Positions 54,308 through 63,103 of a stretch of 64,000 nucleotides of DNA are shown in pieces (position 1 is the first letter of the stretch; every line of letters starts with the position of its first letter). A program made the position numbers and the translations under genes. The notes beneath the pieces were generated by a model, which was not told the DNA's origin, did not search any database, and was given only the letters and a program-made list of their open reading frames with translations. The stretch is from Nocardia amamiensis (lineage in GTDB: Bacteria; Actinomycetota; Actinomycetes; Mycobacteriales; Mycobacteriaceae): assembly GCF_015477605.1 (NCBI RefSeq), contig NZ_JADLQX010000010.1:124001-188000 (forward strand). The letters run 5' to 3'.

Positions 54308-54514
54308 AAACCCTCCTTCATATGACTACTTTGATAACCCCCGACGACGCTGCCGCGATGCAGCAATCGTTGCTGCGCGCCAACACCCGTCTATTCCGGT
54401 GTAACACGGTATTGTTCGTCGGCTCAATCCGGTTGACAGGGTCGCAGTGGATTCCACAACACCCGATGCGCCCGCATCACATCTCCGGTGAGAATGTCAC
54501 TAAGCGCAGTGGTT
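54308..54514. promoter_or_regulatory. Promoter region of the transfer operon
   Basis: The 207-bp gap includes a compact hairpin GCAGCAA-TCG-TTGCTGC (54360-54376), 53 bp upstream of the 18-codon leader on the minus strand. No gene is supported. The hairpin could be an operator or the terminator of the upstream small-gene pair. Confidence 0.4.
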
Positions 54515-54712
54515 TCACCACCGCTCGCGCCATGTTTTATATACAACGATTCCGAGCCAGCACAACGCCGCGCACCCGATAACCATCAAGACAAACGGCA
54601 GAACGGACTGGACAAGGTACACCGCCACGTAGAGAGCAATCGCCGCCCCCAGCACCTTCAGACATACCCCGACCAGCCGGTCGATGAGTCCCGGTTGTTC
54701 GTGACCGCTCAC
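54515..54712 (-). CDS. Small membrane protein of the transfer region
   Basis: GTG 54712 overlaps the previous stop as GTGA, giving 65 aa (VSGHEQPGLIDRLVGVCLKV...). Two hydrophobic segments are present (LKVLGAAIALYVAVYLV and LPFVLMVIGCAALCWLGIVVY). A GTG at 54721 is also in frame. It might anchor the coupling ATPase, whose own gene lacks a clear membrane segment. Confidence 0.6.
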   Translation of the reverse strand: MSGHEQPGLIDRLVGVCLKVLGAAIALYVAVYLVQSVLPFVLMVIGCAALCWLGIVVYKTWRERW

Positions 54713-54981
54713 GGTCGCCACCGTTTCACCCAGGCCACCAGCTCGCCCCGGTAAATAGTCACCAGCTCCCAGACACGCCCCGCAGTTTCCGGGGCCATCT
54801 GCTCATGCACCTCCGCCATATCTATCATTTCGCGCAGTACAAGGGACAGCTTCCTGACCGTGGAATCCGCGAGGTGACGTGCCACAATGGGATGATCACC
54901 GTGCGGAATTCCGCTGTCGGCTTCCCAGGGCCTCGGCTGCGGCTTCCGTTTCTTGTTGGGATCGGCCGGTTGATTCGACAT
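54709..54981 (-). CDS. Small hypothetical protein, 90 aa
   Basis: ATG 54981 follows GGGAGTTTTTCC. The N-terminus is charged and disordered (MSNQPADPNKKRKPQPRPWEAD), and the rest is helical (VARHLADSTVRKLSLVLREMIDMAEVHEQMAPETAGRVWELVTIYRGELVAWV). It overlaps the small membrane protein by 4 bp. No family recognised. Confidence 0.65.
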   Translation of the reverse strand: MSNQPADPNKKRKPQPRPWEADSGIPHGDHPIVARHLADSTVRKLSLVLREMIDMAEVHEQMAPETAGRVWELVTIYRGELVAWVKRWRP

Positions 54982-55032
54982 GGAAAAACTCCCTTTTCGG
55001 TCGGCATAATTTCCGCCTAAATGGTTGGCGCG

Positions 55033-55072
55033 GCGGTGCTGCCGCCTGTTTTTGGCAGGGCGGCAGCACCGC
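55033..55072 (-). terminator. Hairpin terminator between envelope and transfer operons
   Basis: GCGGTGCTGCCGCC (55033-55046) and GGCGGCAGCACCGC (55059-55072) form a perfect 14-bp stem with a 12-nt loop. It begins 39 bp past the stop of the coiled-coil membrane gene on the minus strand and precedes the next operon's ribosome site. Confidence 0.8.
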
Positions 55073-55111
55073 AGGAATTGCGTAGAAATGAGGTAACAGG
55101 AATGGCAGTGA

Positions 55112-56545
55112 TCAGGCTGCTGCGTCGGTGATACCGCCCGGCGTATCCTGATCCCCCGTTGCTACCGTGTTCGCAGGCGGCTTCTGCCCGTTGGCCGTAG
55201 CCGGGTTCGGGCTGCCCGATGTCTTGCCGTCGCCGGCCTCGGCTGCATCCCGGCGCACGGCCAGCCCTTCGAGGCGGACCACCAGTTCGTCCAGCACCGA
55301 TGTATCCACGAGGGTGGCGGGAGCGAACAGCCCGAACGAATCCCGCCCCACCGGAAGGAACTCCACGCCCCAGCCGCACCCCTGGTGCAGGGAGCGGGCG
55401 ATAGCCCTCAGCTGATCCGCTCCCGCGATGGGCCGGGCCATCTTGAGTACCGTCAGCGTGCGCACCTGCTGCCCCTTGGCGATGAGCAGGTCGATCCGGT
55501 TCGCGAGTTCATCCCGCTTCCGTTCCAACCGTTGCCGCTGCTTCCGCACGGGTCGCAGCTGCCGCCTCAGGTGCGACAGTTCGTCGGTCAGCACCGAGCC
55601 ATCGCGGAACACCGTCACGGCCACCACGAGGTTCAGGACCGCCACCACGCAGGCGAAGAACAAGCCCAGGATCACCGCGCCGGGTACCCCGACCTCGGCG
55701 GCCAAGGATTCCCGAATCACCCGGAAGCCCATCACGACGGCTGTCAGTATGCCGAGAGAAGCCACGCCAGCGATCAGCAGCCGGGAAACCATTCCAGGCC
55801 GCCCCTTCGGTATGTTCGGCTGGCCCTGAGCATCCTTGGTACCGCGCAGGTCGAAGCCCACCACATGCAGCGCCAACGCCAGGCCCGCGGTGGCGAGCAA
55901 CCCGAACACGACAGACGTGATGGCGGGCAGCAGCGCCCGTCCTTCGGCCACCTGATCCCATGCCACGTTGAACATGTCCCCGGCGAACAGTGTGAACACC
56001 GGCAGATCGACAACCGGCACCAGCAGTGCGGCCAGGCGTATGGCCTTCGGTACGCGACGGTGTTTCAGGCTGCCGGTGCCGGTTTCCTTCCTGATCTGCG
56101 CATCCACGGCGGACTGGCGTTGCTCGCCCTCGGTGGCTGTTAGCAGCTCGTCATGGGCACCGACGATGGGCCGAGTCGCCAAGCGGGCCATGTCGGCCTC
56201 CACGAGCGTGATGGTGCCGCGTAGCTGCACCGCCTGCTGGGTGAGCTTGCCGAGGTTGGCCACTGCCTCATCCCGAATCTTGGTGGCGGCCTGGATGCCT
56301 TCGCTGGCAACTTCGGCCTCCAAGTAGCTCACGCGATCGGCGGAGCGAGACTTGTTGATGCGCAGCTGTTCCCGGAACAGCGCCCACACGATCGGTGCCG
56401 CTTGACGGCGGGAGGATGACCGGCCACGCACGGCGGTCCATACATCTGCCTTGGATACCTGTGGCGGTGTGTACGCCGGGGATGGCGGTGACGAGCTGGA
56501 CGCTCTCGGTGTTGAGCGGGATCTCCGGCTCAGCGGACGGGACAT
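55112..56545 (-). CDS. Coiled-coil membrane protein of the element
   Basis: ATG 56545 follows GAAGGAG; 477 aa. A Ser/Pro-rich N-terminus (1-40) precedes a coiled coil (about 75-135, VSYLEAEVASEGIQAATKIRDEAVANL), four transmembrane helices (about 175-330), a second basic coiled coil (LRRQLRPVRKQRQRLERKRDEL) and a soluble C-terminus. The tail is Gly/Asn/Ala-rich. It is co-directional with the OmpA-type lipoprotein. This topology fits a conjugation-channel or scaffold component, but that is only inference. Confidence 0.7.
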   Translation of the reverse strand: MSRPLSRRSRSTPRASSSSPPSPAYTPPQVSKADVWTAVRGRSSSRRQAAPIVWALFREQLRINKSRSADRVSYLEAEVASEGIQAATKIRDEAVANLGKLTQQAVQLRGTITLVEADMARLATRPIVGAHDELLTATEGEQRQSAVDAQIRKETGTGSLKHRRVPKAIRLAALLVPVVDLPVFTLFAGDMFNVAWDQVAEGRALLPAITSVVFGLLATAGLALALHVVGFDLRGTKDAQGQPNIPKGRPGMVSRLLIAGVASLGILTAVVMGFRVIRESLAAEVGVPGAVILGLFFACVVAVLNLVVAVTVFRDGSVLTDELSHLRRQLRPVRKQRQRLERKRDELANRIDLLIAKGQQVRTLTVLKMARPIAGADQLRAIARSLHQGCGWGVEFLPVGRDSFGLFAPATLVDTSVLDELVVRLEGLAVRRDAAEAGDGKTSGSPNPATANGQKPPANTVATGDQDTPGGITDAAA

Positions 56546-56644
56546 ACAGACTCCTTCGGAGTTAGTTGGCAGGTGCAAGGGGTGGAAGGCGTTGCAGCCG
56601 AGACGAATACATCCGTGTTCACGGCACGGACCGACCGGCAAACG

Positions 56645-57838
56645 TCACTGTTCGAGCGTCACTTCGACTCGACGGTTCAGCACGGCCGCCGCTTCGATGA
56701 ACTGGAGGCCATCGGGCGTCAGATTCGGGATGACCGGCTCATTCGCCCCGCGGCCAGTCACGGTGCCCAGCAGGCTGGATGGCAGGCCCAGGGCGACAAG
56801 GCGTGCTGCCACAGCTTCGGCCCGCCGGCCACTGAGGTTGCTGCTGTCCCGACCATCCGGTGTGGTGCAGGCAATGTGCCCGATCACATCCACTTGCCGG
56901 ACCCGGCAGCGTCGGGCCGACTCCACCAGAGGCCGCAGCACTTCATCGGCGGAAGCGGGCAATGCGGCACTGTCCGGGGCGAAATGCAAGGTTTGGTCGT
57001 CCAACTGGGCGTAGCGGGCGCACCCATCGGCGTCGGTGTAGGCCGCTGGGACCGGCACGATCGGGACGGGCAAGGTCGCCCGCGGTGGTACCGTCACCGG
57101 TTCGGATTCGGCAACGACGCAACGGTCGGCACCGGCCTTCTCGCAGATCTGAAGCCACAAGGCTTCCAACTGCTTCCGGGCGAAGGCAGGCAGTCGGGGC
57201 TGCTGGCTGCCACCCACCACGCCGAGGCCGGCATAGGTGACATGGTGGCCGGTCAGGTTCAAGAGACCCTGACGATGGATGGATTCGGCGATGTCCTCTG
57301 GATTGAAGTTCAGACCGCGAGCATCCAAATCAACGGGCGGTTCGGTACTTGCGCCGCTGCTCAGTACGAACATCCGAGCGCGGGGGTATTGGCTGCCGCG
57401 ATCCATGAGGCGAACCAGCTCCAACCCCGGCGCCGATGCCTGAAGGTTAGCGAGGTCCTGTTGCAGGGCCGCGATGCTCTCATGGATCTTGCGGTCCTTG
57501 GCACTACCGTGTTCGACGTCCTTGCCGCGAAGAGGCGTCAAATCCCTCCCGATAACCGGGCCGTTGACCGAACTGACGATGCGCACCACAGCGTCGCCGG
57601 GTTTCTTGGCCGAGCTGGCGTAGGAGACAAGTTCTGCCTCAAGGGGTTTGGGGATGCTGGGCTGCGGTTCGGCCGAGGTGGATGGGGCCACGATGACGAT
57701 CGGGGCGGATGCGGCAGTGGTGTCTGGGGTACAGGCGGTGAGGCCGAGGGATGCAGCCAGGGCGGCGGTGATGGCGATCAGGATGGCGATGCGGAGGTAC
57801 AGGCGGTGGATACGCCCGCTTGTGGTGGGTGGAGACAT
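56645..57838 (-). CDS. OmpA-domain lipoprotein
   Basis: ATG 57838 follows GAAGGAAC, giving 397 aa. The signal peptide ends in a lipobox (AASLGLTAC, Cys near 36). After a variable middle region, the C-terminal 120 residues are an OmpA-like peptidoglycan-binding domain (LHFAPDSAALPASADEVLRPLVESARR, then VIGHIACTTPDGRDSSNLSGRRAEAVAARLVALG). It would be anchored to the membrane and hold the cell wall. On a transfer element it may brace the conjugation apparatus. Confidence 0.85.
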   Translation of the reverse strand: MSPPTTSGRIHRLYLRIAILIAITAALAASLGLTACTPDTTAASAPIVIVAPSTSAEPQPSIPKPLEAELVSYASSAKKPGDAVVRIVSSVNGPVIGRDLTPLRGKDVEHGSAKDRKIHESIAALQQDLANLQASAPGLELVRLMDRGSQYPRARMFVLSSGASTEPPVDLDARGLNFNPEDIAESIHRQGLLNLTGHHVTYAGLGVVGGSQQPRLPAFARKQLEALWLQICEKAGADRCVVAESEPVTVPPRATLPVPIVPVPAAYTDADGCARYAQLDDQTLHFAPDSAALPASADEVLRPLVESARRCRVRQVDVIGHIACTTPDGRDSSNLSGRRAEAVAARLVALGLPSSLLGTVTGRGANEPVIPNLTPDGLQFIEAAAVLNRRVEVTLEQ

Positions 57839-57927
57839 GGGTTCCTTCAGAAGAAATGCAAATGGTTGGGATCGGGTGGACACCAGGCGCACCGCCTGAT
57901 GTCCACCCGGAACGGCTTGAGTCGGAG

Positions 57928-58194
57928 CTACTCGTGCGGCCAGTGGAAGAACCAGCCGATGTGGGCCTTGGCCAGGAGGTCACCGAGGCGCTTGGTGTGC
58001 GTGACCGCGAAGGGGGCGAGCTCTTCGCATTCGGCCAAGACGGAATCCAGATCCCGGCGCAGCTCCTTGAGGCGGGCATGGGCGAAGGCGAAGATTTCGC
58101 TCGCCACCTTGATGTCATCACTGTCCGGAACGACCGGGTACAGCGACTCGGCCATATCCAGGCCGGTGGTTTCGGGGGTCATTTTGGTACCCAT
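57928..58194 (-). CDS. Small helical hypothetical protein
   Basis: ATG 58194 (MGTKMTPETTGLDMAES) has AAGGAGGTGCCCAACC upstream; 88 aa. The core DDIKVASEIFAFAHARLKELRRDLDSVLAECEELAPFAVTHTKRLGDLLAKAHIGWFFHW is amphipathic helix. It is the first gene of the OmpA operon. No family recognised. Confidence 0.7.
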   Translation of the reverse strand: MGTKMTPETTGLDMAESLYPVVPDSDDIKVASEIFAFAHARLKELRRDLDSVLAECEELAPFAVTHTKRLGDLLAKAHIGWFFHWPHE

Positions 58195-58447
58195 GGTTGG
58201 GCACCTCCTTACATACTTCATGGGCAGGTTCCCGAATGGGTTCTATGAGGTTCACGCTGTGGAGTTTTCAAGCATCAAGTTGATGCTTCTGAGCTTCGTA
58301 GAAGGGCGGTGACACCGACAGGTGCTCCTCGTGTCACTTTCGGTGTCACGTATGACATGAGCGCGCCGATGATGGGATAGCGGCAGCAACGTCAACATAT
58401 GGTTGACATTGATACAAATCATGCGACAATGGTTGACATAACTACAT
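58195..58447. promoter_or_regulatory. Repeat-rich divergent control region
   Basis: The 253-bp gap separates the minus-strand envelope operon from the plus-strand cargo. It has AGCATCAA-G-TTGATGCT (58271-58287); GTGACACCGA/TCGGTGTCAC (58309-58318, 58340-58349) with an extra GTGTCAC at 58331; GTCAAC/GTTGAC (58391-58396, 58402-58407); and a direct repeat ATGGTTGACAT at 58399 and 58429, exactly 30 bp (about three helical turns) apart. TTGACA at 58403-58408 with GACAAT 16 bp later (58425-58430) is a good promoter for the cargo. Several regulators may bind here. Confidence 0.7.
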
Positions 58448-58987
58448 ATGACTTCGCTGAACCATGAAAGACCGGGCTATGAGCGAGTGGCGCACGAACA
58501 GCGTCACATGTTTCAGCTTGGCCGCGCCAGCCTCAATACGTTGAAGCGACTTAATGTGGCGGTCATCTGTGAGCTCGACGAGTATACGGCGGGGAATACA
58601 GACTATGGCGACCCCATTCCCGGGGCTGATGATGAATCCCTGCTTGAGTCCATATTCCATGCGGCGATCGCCGGGATTGCCGAAGACGGAGATCCCGATC
58701 GAGCTAAAGAGATCATTACTGGCTTCCAGTTTGCAAATGACCCTCATTGGCAGGAAGTATTCGACACAACTGCCTGCAAAGCGGCGTACTATCTTGGCTC
58801 GACGGAATATGCATTTTCGAGCAGCGTACTTCTTGAGCGATACCTGAATTCCGAGTCCGCGTGGGATATGGCCGGTGTTTGCCTTCTTGGTCTACGGAAG
58901 CGCGTCACGCCCGAACAGGGCGCCGATCTCGGGGTGCGCATAGAGCAGGTTGAGGCTGCTCGAATAGCTGCGGGCAAGCCCGTCTAG
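58448..58987 (+). CDS. Hypothetical protein encoded before the STAND NTPase
   Basis: A 179-aa frame from ATG 58448, lower in GC than its neighbours. It reads as a helical soluble protein (RHMFQLGRASLNTLKRLNVAVICELDEYTAG ... SLLESIFHAAIAGIAEDGDPDRAKEIITGFQ ... YLGSTEYAFSSSVLLERYLNSES ... QVEAARIAAGKPV). It contains no motif I recognise. It ends 15 bp before the STAND gene and is likely its operon partner. Confidence 0.75.
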   Translation: MTSLNHERPGYERVAHEQRHMFQLGRASLNTLKRLNVAVICELDEYTAGNTDYGDPIPGADDESLLESIFHAAIAGIAEDGDPDRAKEIITGFQFANDPHWQEVFDTTACKAAYYLGSTEYAFSSSVLLERYLNSESAWDMAGVCLLGLRKRVTPEQGADLGVRIEQVEAARIAAGKPV

Positions 58988-59002
58988 TGGCATACTCGGT
59001 GT

Positions 59003-61954
59003 GTGGCGCTACCGCTCTTTAAACCGCAGCCCAAGCTGCCCAAACACCTGACATTAGATGCCAATAGACTACATGAGGCGACACTCAAGGATCTTCAGAT
59101 CTTCCTCCCCGGTACTAATGATGTTGAGTACTATGATTTTCTCGCAAAGGCGACTATACGAATACGTGGAAAAAGGGAGTGGGCAGAAAACCCAACTGCT
59201 GCGGTCGGGCGGTTAATAGAGGCTGCGGTCGGTAAGCTAGATTCATACGAACTCGAACAGCAGTATGGAAAGGTTGGCTCGCATTCCTGGCGGCAACTGG
59301 GTGAGCTTATCTACATGATAGACCCTCGTGTGGTAAAGCAGGAGAAAATTACGGGAGCTCCGCTACGTTACAACGACCGGGTGGATCTTATCAAGGCCGA
59401 GTCCGGGAATTCGAATACAGATTCCATCAGTGAGAGCAAGGTTAGGCGGAAGCTGCTTCTACTCTGTGAAATCTTAGTGCTCGTCCTCCAGGATATGACT
59501 CCAGATGAGCCATCACCGCCGCTAGTAGACCTCGACTACATTCCTCGCCTTGAAATCGAAAAACAGATCCATCAAGCCATCTTGGATGGCAAGCACGTCA
59601 TTTTGATCCATGGTGACGCCGGGATGGGCAAGAGCACTCTAGCCAAGTATGTAGCACGGAAAGAAGCGGCCCTGCCTGCAATTATCTTTGCTCACACAGA
59701 ACAGTCTCTGACCGACACCATCGCGGCCGTTCTCGAAGAGGCTCGCGCACTTCCTAATAGCACCGATCCCTACACGCTGCGCCGGGAATTCAAGAAGCTC
59801 CTTGCTGGCGACAATGCACCTTCAGTTGTATTAATTGACAACGCCCCAGATGGAGATGAGGGTGACAACCTACTAGATGCAATTTTGCCCGACGAACCAC
59901 ACAGTCGGGTAATCGTCACAAGTCGGCACGTACATGCAATTCCGGGGTCATCAAAAGTAATCAGCATCGGCGTGATGGAAGAACCCGAGGCTGTGAGTCT
60001 GATACGCAACGAACTGCCCAGCGTGTCCGAGGAGGCGGCAATAAAGTTAGCGCAAGCGCTCGATTGCCGCCCGCTTGCGATTGTTCATGGCTCCACGTGC
60101 CTTACAAAAGCGCCATACTTTAACGATGTCGATGCATTCTGCGACGACCTTCCTGCCGTCCTTAGCACTTACACTCCACAGAAAAGTAGAGGCATCCGCG
60201 CACAGGACCGCACACTGTACGCCATCTACACGATTATCACCAGACAACTTGCCGCTGAGGAAAACGGGGATGCGGTGCTTCGCGTACTGGATCTAATCGT
60301 TGCGTTCGGCCCGTACTTCAACAACTTCGATACGGTATTCCCTCTCCTGTTCTCAGAAAAAGGCGAACCGATGAAGGTCGCTTACATAGAGATTGCTCGC
60401 TTGGGAAAATATCTCGACATACTGGAACAGCGCAGTTTGATCCGCCGGTCGGACCGGTACGTGATCCATAGTCTGACGGCCGATATCTTGATAGATGAGA
60501 TTCGGCACGACGAAATATCTGAGGTAGTCTATGATGGAATTCGATCGCTAGCGTACCACCTAGATATTCGATCTTGGATCGGAGGCTTTCCGTCTCCAAC
60601 CCGTTGGCCTTCTATTGCGATGCTGGTCCTTCAGTACACCGCAATGAACTTGCCTCGTCTTACGCGCCCAGCGACTATGTCAGATGCCGACATATCGGCC
60701 ATGCAAGAAATTATGCCCCATTTTACCGGTGCCATGCTGCGGCAGTTCAGAGAGACCGCCATGCTTACTGATTCACTCCGCGTGATGCTCGTCGACCTCA
60801 TCAAGTATGAACTCATAATTGAAAATCGCAACACGGTCAATCCGCTGCAGCGTGAGGCAATGGAGCTTGGATATCTGGATGGGGAAATAGATCAGGAAGG
60901 CGTGTCGCTCGGCGAGGTTTTGAAGAATGACATGAGTTCTGACCTGTACCTCTATGAGGCGACACTGGGAAGCTTTTTTCATCCACTAAGCCGCTCGCCA
61001 AAATTCGACCCACTTAATGAAAATACCAGCTTTTACATTCTAGCGCAGCTGCACTGGCAAGCAGACTTGAATAGCAGGTTGTGGCTTGGAGTTGCAAATC
61101 TCCATGCAGGGCAGTGGGAAACCTCGCAATTTTGGCTGGAAAGCTCGATCGAACGTTGTGAAGAATTGCGGCAATTGCATCCAGAAGTCGGGCGGCTACG
61201 TATTCAGTACGCACATCGCTTGATCGAGCTGGGGATATACAGTCGTAACTATTCGCTGGTACAGAAATATATCTTGTACGGCGATGCGCTTCTGCAAGCG
61301 GACCCGAATTTTCCCCGAAGCGGCCCCTTCGACACTAGCAATGAATTTGATAATCTACTCGCCTTGCGGTATGAGCAAATCAGAAACCTTGCACTTCTCA
61401 TAGTGCGAGTAAATCACCCCGCTGAAGGACAGAGCAATAGGCAGTACGTTACTCTCCTCAGTAAATCGTTTGAGGAATCCGCTATGGCCTACAATGATTC
61501 GGGTCTCGGCCTTGCGGCCGCCGAGGTGAACTTCTATCACTTGATTCCAATGACGGATATACCTGAGGGCCATCCGCTTTGTCGCAGTTGGTTTATTCGG
61601 ATTGGTACATGGTGTGAAAGTTTCGGCTACACAACAGGTGTCTTTATCTGCGCTTTGAGTGCGATCAAGCTGGAAATGTTTGAGTCCGACGGCTATGATC
61701 TCGATCTATGCGCAGAGGCGCTCGATGATATTGCGGCTCACATGAATGAGGTGAAGTGCCGTTACTGGAATGCCGATGCACTCATTACCAGATATGTCCT
61801 GGAAATTGTCCGCAATAGCTCATCTGATGCGATTGAGGCGGCACGCATTGCTTGCACTACCGCGCTGACGGAAATTGGGCGACAGGATAAGCTGCGGATT
61901 GCCGACTGGGTGAAAGCGGAACGCAAGGCAGTGATAGCGCTGTTTATAATCTGA
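59003..61954 (+). CDS. STAND NTPase with NB-ARC-like core, candidate anti-phage defence protein
   Basis: GTG 59003 gives 983 aa, the first codon after the 179-aa gene; the ribosome site is weak, so translation may be coupled. The N-terminal about 165 residues match no domain I know. An NTPase core follows: Walker A HGDAGMGKSTLAK (about 203-215), Walker B VVLIDNAPD (about 275), sensor RVIVTSRHV (about 302), and a winged-helix region ending around 500 (LEQRSLIRRSDRYVIHSLTADIL, with the MHD-like His). The C-terminal 450 residues are helical and TPR-like. This is the plan of NLR-like STAND proteins that sense phage products. Target and effector are unknown. Confidence 0.82.
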   Translation: MALPLFKPQPKLPKHLTLDANRLHEATLKDLQIFLPGTNDVEYYDFLAKATIRIRGKREWAENPTAAVGRLIEAAVGKLDSYELEQQYGKVGSHSWRQLGELIYMIDPRVVKQEKITGAPLRYNDRVDLIKAESGNSNTDSISESKVRRKLLLLCEILVLVLQDMTPDEPSPPLVDLDYIPRLEIEKQIHQAILDGKHVILIHGDAGMGKSTLAKYVARKEAALPAIIFAHTEQSLTDTIAAVLEEARALPNSTDPYTLRREFKKLLAGDNAPSVVLIDNAPDGDEGDNLLDAILPDEPHSRVIVTSRHVHAIPGSSKVISIGVMEEPEAVSLIRNELPSVSEEAAIKLAQALDCRPLAIVHGSTCLTKAPYFNDVDAFCDDLPAVLSTYTPQKSRGIRAQDRTLYAIYTIITRQLAAEENGDAVLRVLDLIVAFGPYFNNFDTVFPLLFSEKGEPMKVAYIEIARLGKYLDILEQRSLIRRSDRYVIHSLTADILIDEIRHDEISEVVYDGIRSLAYHLDIRSWIGGFPSPTRWPSIAMLVLQYTAMNLPRLTRPATMSDADISAMQEIMPHFTGAMLRQFRETAMLTDSLRVMLVDLIKYELIIENRNTVNPLQREAMELGYLDGEIDQEGVSLGEVLKNDMSSDLYLYEATLGSFFHPLSRSPKFDPLNENTSFYILAQLHWQADLNSRLWLGVANLHAGQWETSQFWLESSIERCEELRQLHPEVGRLRIQYAHRLIELGIYSRNYSLVQKYILYGDALLQADPNFPRSGPFDTSNEFDNLLALRYEQIRNLALLIVRVNHPAEGQSNRQYVTLLSKSFEESAMAYNDSGLGLAAAEVNFYHLIPMTDIPEGHPLCRSWFIRIGTWCESFGYTTGVFICALSAIKLEMFESDGYDLDLCAEALDDIAAHMNEVKCRYWNADALITRYVLEIVRNSSSDAIEAARIACTTALTEIGRQDKLRIADWVKAERKAVIALFII

Positions 61955-62006
61955 TCGAATGACATCAAGGAGCACGTTCTTGTGTCGTTTCTTGTCATCT
62001 GCAACG

Positions 62007-62495
62007 TCACACCCACGGTGGCCGTCGAATCGGCGTCGCCCGCAACGGAGGCCGGATGTCCTGCAACCGCGGCAAAACCGCCGTGTCCTCATCCTCCCGC
62101 GCCCATCGCGCAGCTTTGCCCTTGGCCGGCACCCGTTCTATCGGGGAGGTAGCAGCGTCTATGTCGGATCGTGGATCGTCCGAATACCCTTCGCCCGCTT
62201 CATCTTCCATCCACCCGTCCGGCGGCGAGGTCGGCGGCCTCGGCAGCCAGGAACCGTCATCCCCACTGTCATCGCCTGATGTGTCAGTCGAATCCGTAGC
62301 GTCACTGTGACGCCGGATGAACGCGACAGTGTGGCGGTTTTCCTTCTGAACCCCCTGCCACCACCGACCAACTCGGAAGCCGAGCAGCGCCGTGAATAAC
62401 ACCGAGGCGGGCCAGAGGATGGGGACAAGAGACGAGGCCATCCGAATCAGCAGCCAGCCCCGTGAAGGAGCTGCACCGTCACCACGCCTCGTCAC
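62007..62495 (-). CDS. Small membrane protein with acidic tail
   Basis: GTG 62495 gives 162 aa. One or two hydrophobic segments (LLIRMASSLVPILWPASVLFTALLGFRVG) are followed by an Asp/Ser-rich, likely disordered region (DATDSTDTSGDDSGDDG) and a basic Pro/Arg end. It overlaps the upstream gene by 17 bp. No family recognised. Confidence 0.6.
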   Translation of the reverse strand: MTRRGDGAAPSRGWLLIRMASSLVPILWPASVLFTALLGFRVGRWWQGVQKENRHTVAFIRRHSDATDSTDTSGDDSGDDGSWLPRPPTSPPDGWMEDEAGEGYSDDPRSDIDAATSPIERVPAKGKAARWAREDEDTAVLPRLQDIRPPLRATPIRRPPWV

Positions 62496-62691
62496 CGAGC
62501 AGTAGAAGCCAGGCAGCCTCCAGATGGACCACGCAGTCGTCTGGATGGTGCTTGCGGTGGATATGCCGCAACTCCCTGGCGCGTTCCGGTGCTAGTTCGA
62601 GTAGGTGGACTTGGCACATGAACTCTGCCAGCACACCGTCGGCATGAACGAAGGTTCTGTGTTCCACGGGATTTGCCATCGTTGCGCTCAC
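62479..62691 (-). CDS. Small His-rich hypothetical protein
   Basis: GTG 62691 overlaps the previous stop as GTGA and gives 70 aa; an in-frame ATG at 62679 ([15 protein letters not shown]) is the alternative. The sequence [54 protein letters not shown] is His-rich, suggesting a metal or structural role. No family recognised. Confidence 0.6.
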   Translation of the reverse strand: MSATMANPVEHRTFVHADGVLAEFMCQVHLLELAPERARELRHIHRKHHPDDCVVHLEAAWLLLLGDEAW

Positions 62692-62882
62692 TCCCACAAA
62701 TCCGCGCAGGGCAACGGCGGCAGATCCTCGGGCACGTTGTCGTCGATCGTCACCACGAGTTGCAGATCGGTGTAGCCGCTGGAAAGCTCAGCTGCCACGT
62801 TTTGAGCCTGTTCGGCACTGGCCTGGTAGTCGAGCGTCAGGGCACCGCTTTCGATGTGAATATGACGTGGCTTCGTACGCAT
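62688..62882 (-). CDS. Small hypothetical protein, 64 aa
   Basis: ATG 62882 follows GGAGGCAACCGGA. It reads [20 protein letters not shown], then a helix ([14 protein letters not shown]) and a beta-strand/acidic end ([20 protein letters not shown]). It is the first of three coupled small genes. No family recognised. Confidence 0.65.
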   Translation of the reverse strand: MRTKPRHIHIESGALTLDYQASAEQAQNVAAELSSGYTDLQLVVTIDDNVPEDLPPLPCADLWE

Positions 62883-63103
62883 TCCGGTTGCCTCCCTTGC
62901 GGTTTGGCCGTTGTCCGGCGGGCTGGTGCGGTCCAGAATTCGCGTAACCCCTGGTCAGGGGCTATACCGCGTTGGCTCGACGCGTTATGCGTCCGGCGTA
63001 TAGGCCGGACGTCACCAAGGGATTAGGCTCGGCGTGATTCACCCCGAAGTTCGGTAAAAGTCCAGGTCAGCGATATAGTCCAGGTGAAAGGAAACGCGCC
63101 CGT
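62883..63103. promoter_or_regulatory. Divergent promoter region before the Nudix gene
   Basis: The 221-bp gap contains CCCCTG-GT-CAGGGG (62948-62961), CGTCCGGC/GCCGGACG (62990-62997, 63004-63011), and a direct repeat AGTCCAGGT at 63059-63067 and 63077-63085 (18-bp period). TATAGT at 63074-63079 is a plausible -10 for the Nudix gene, 25 bp before its start. The direct repeats flank it, so a repressor bound there could block RNA polymerase. Confidence 0.55.
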
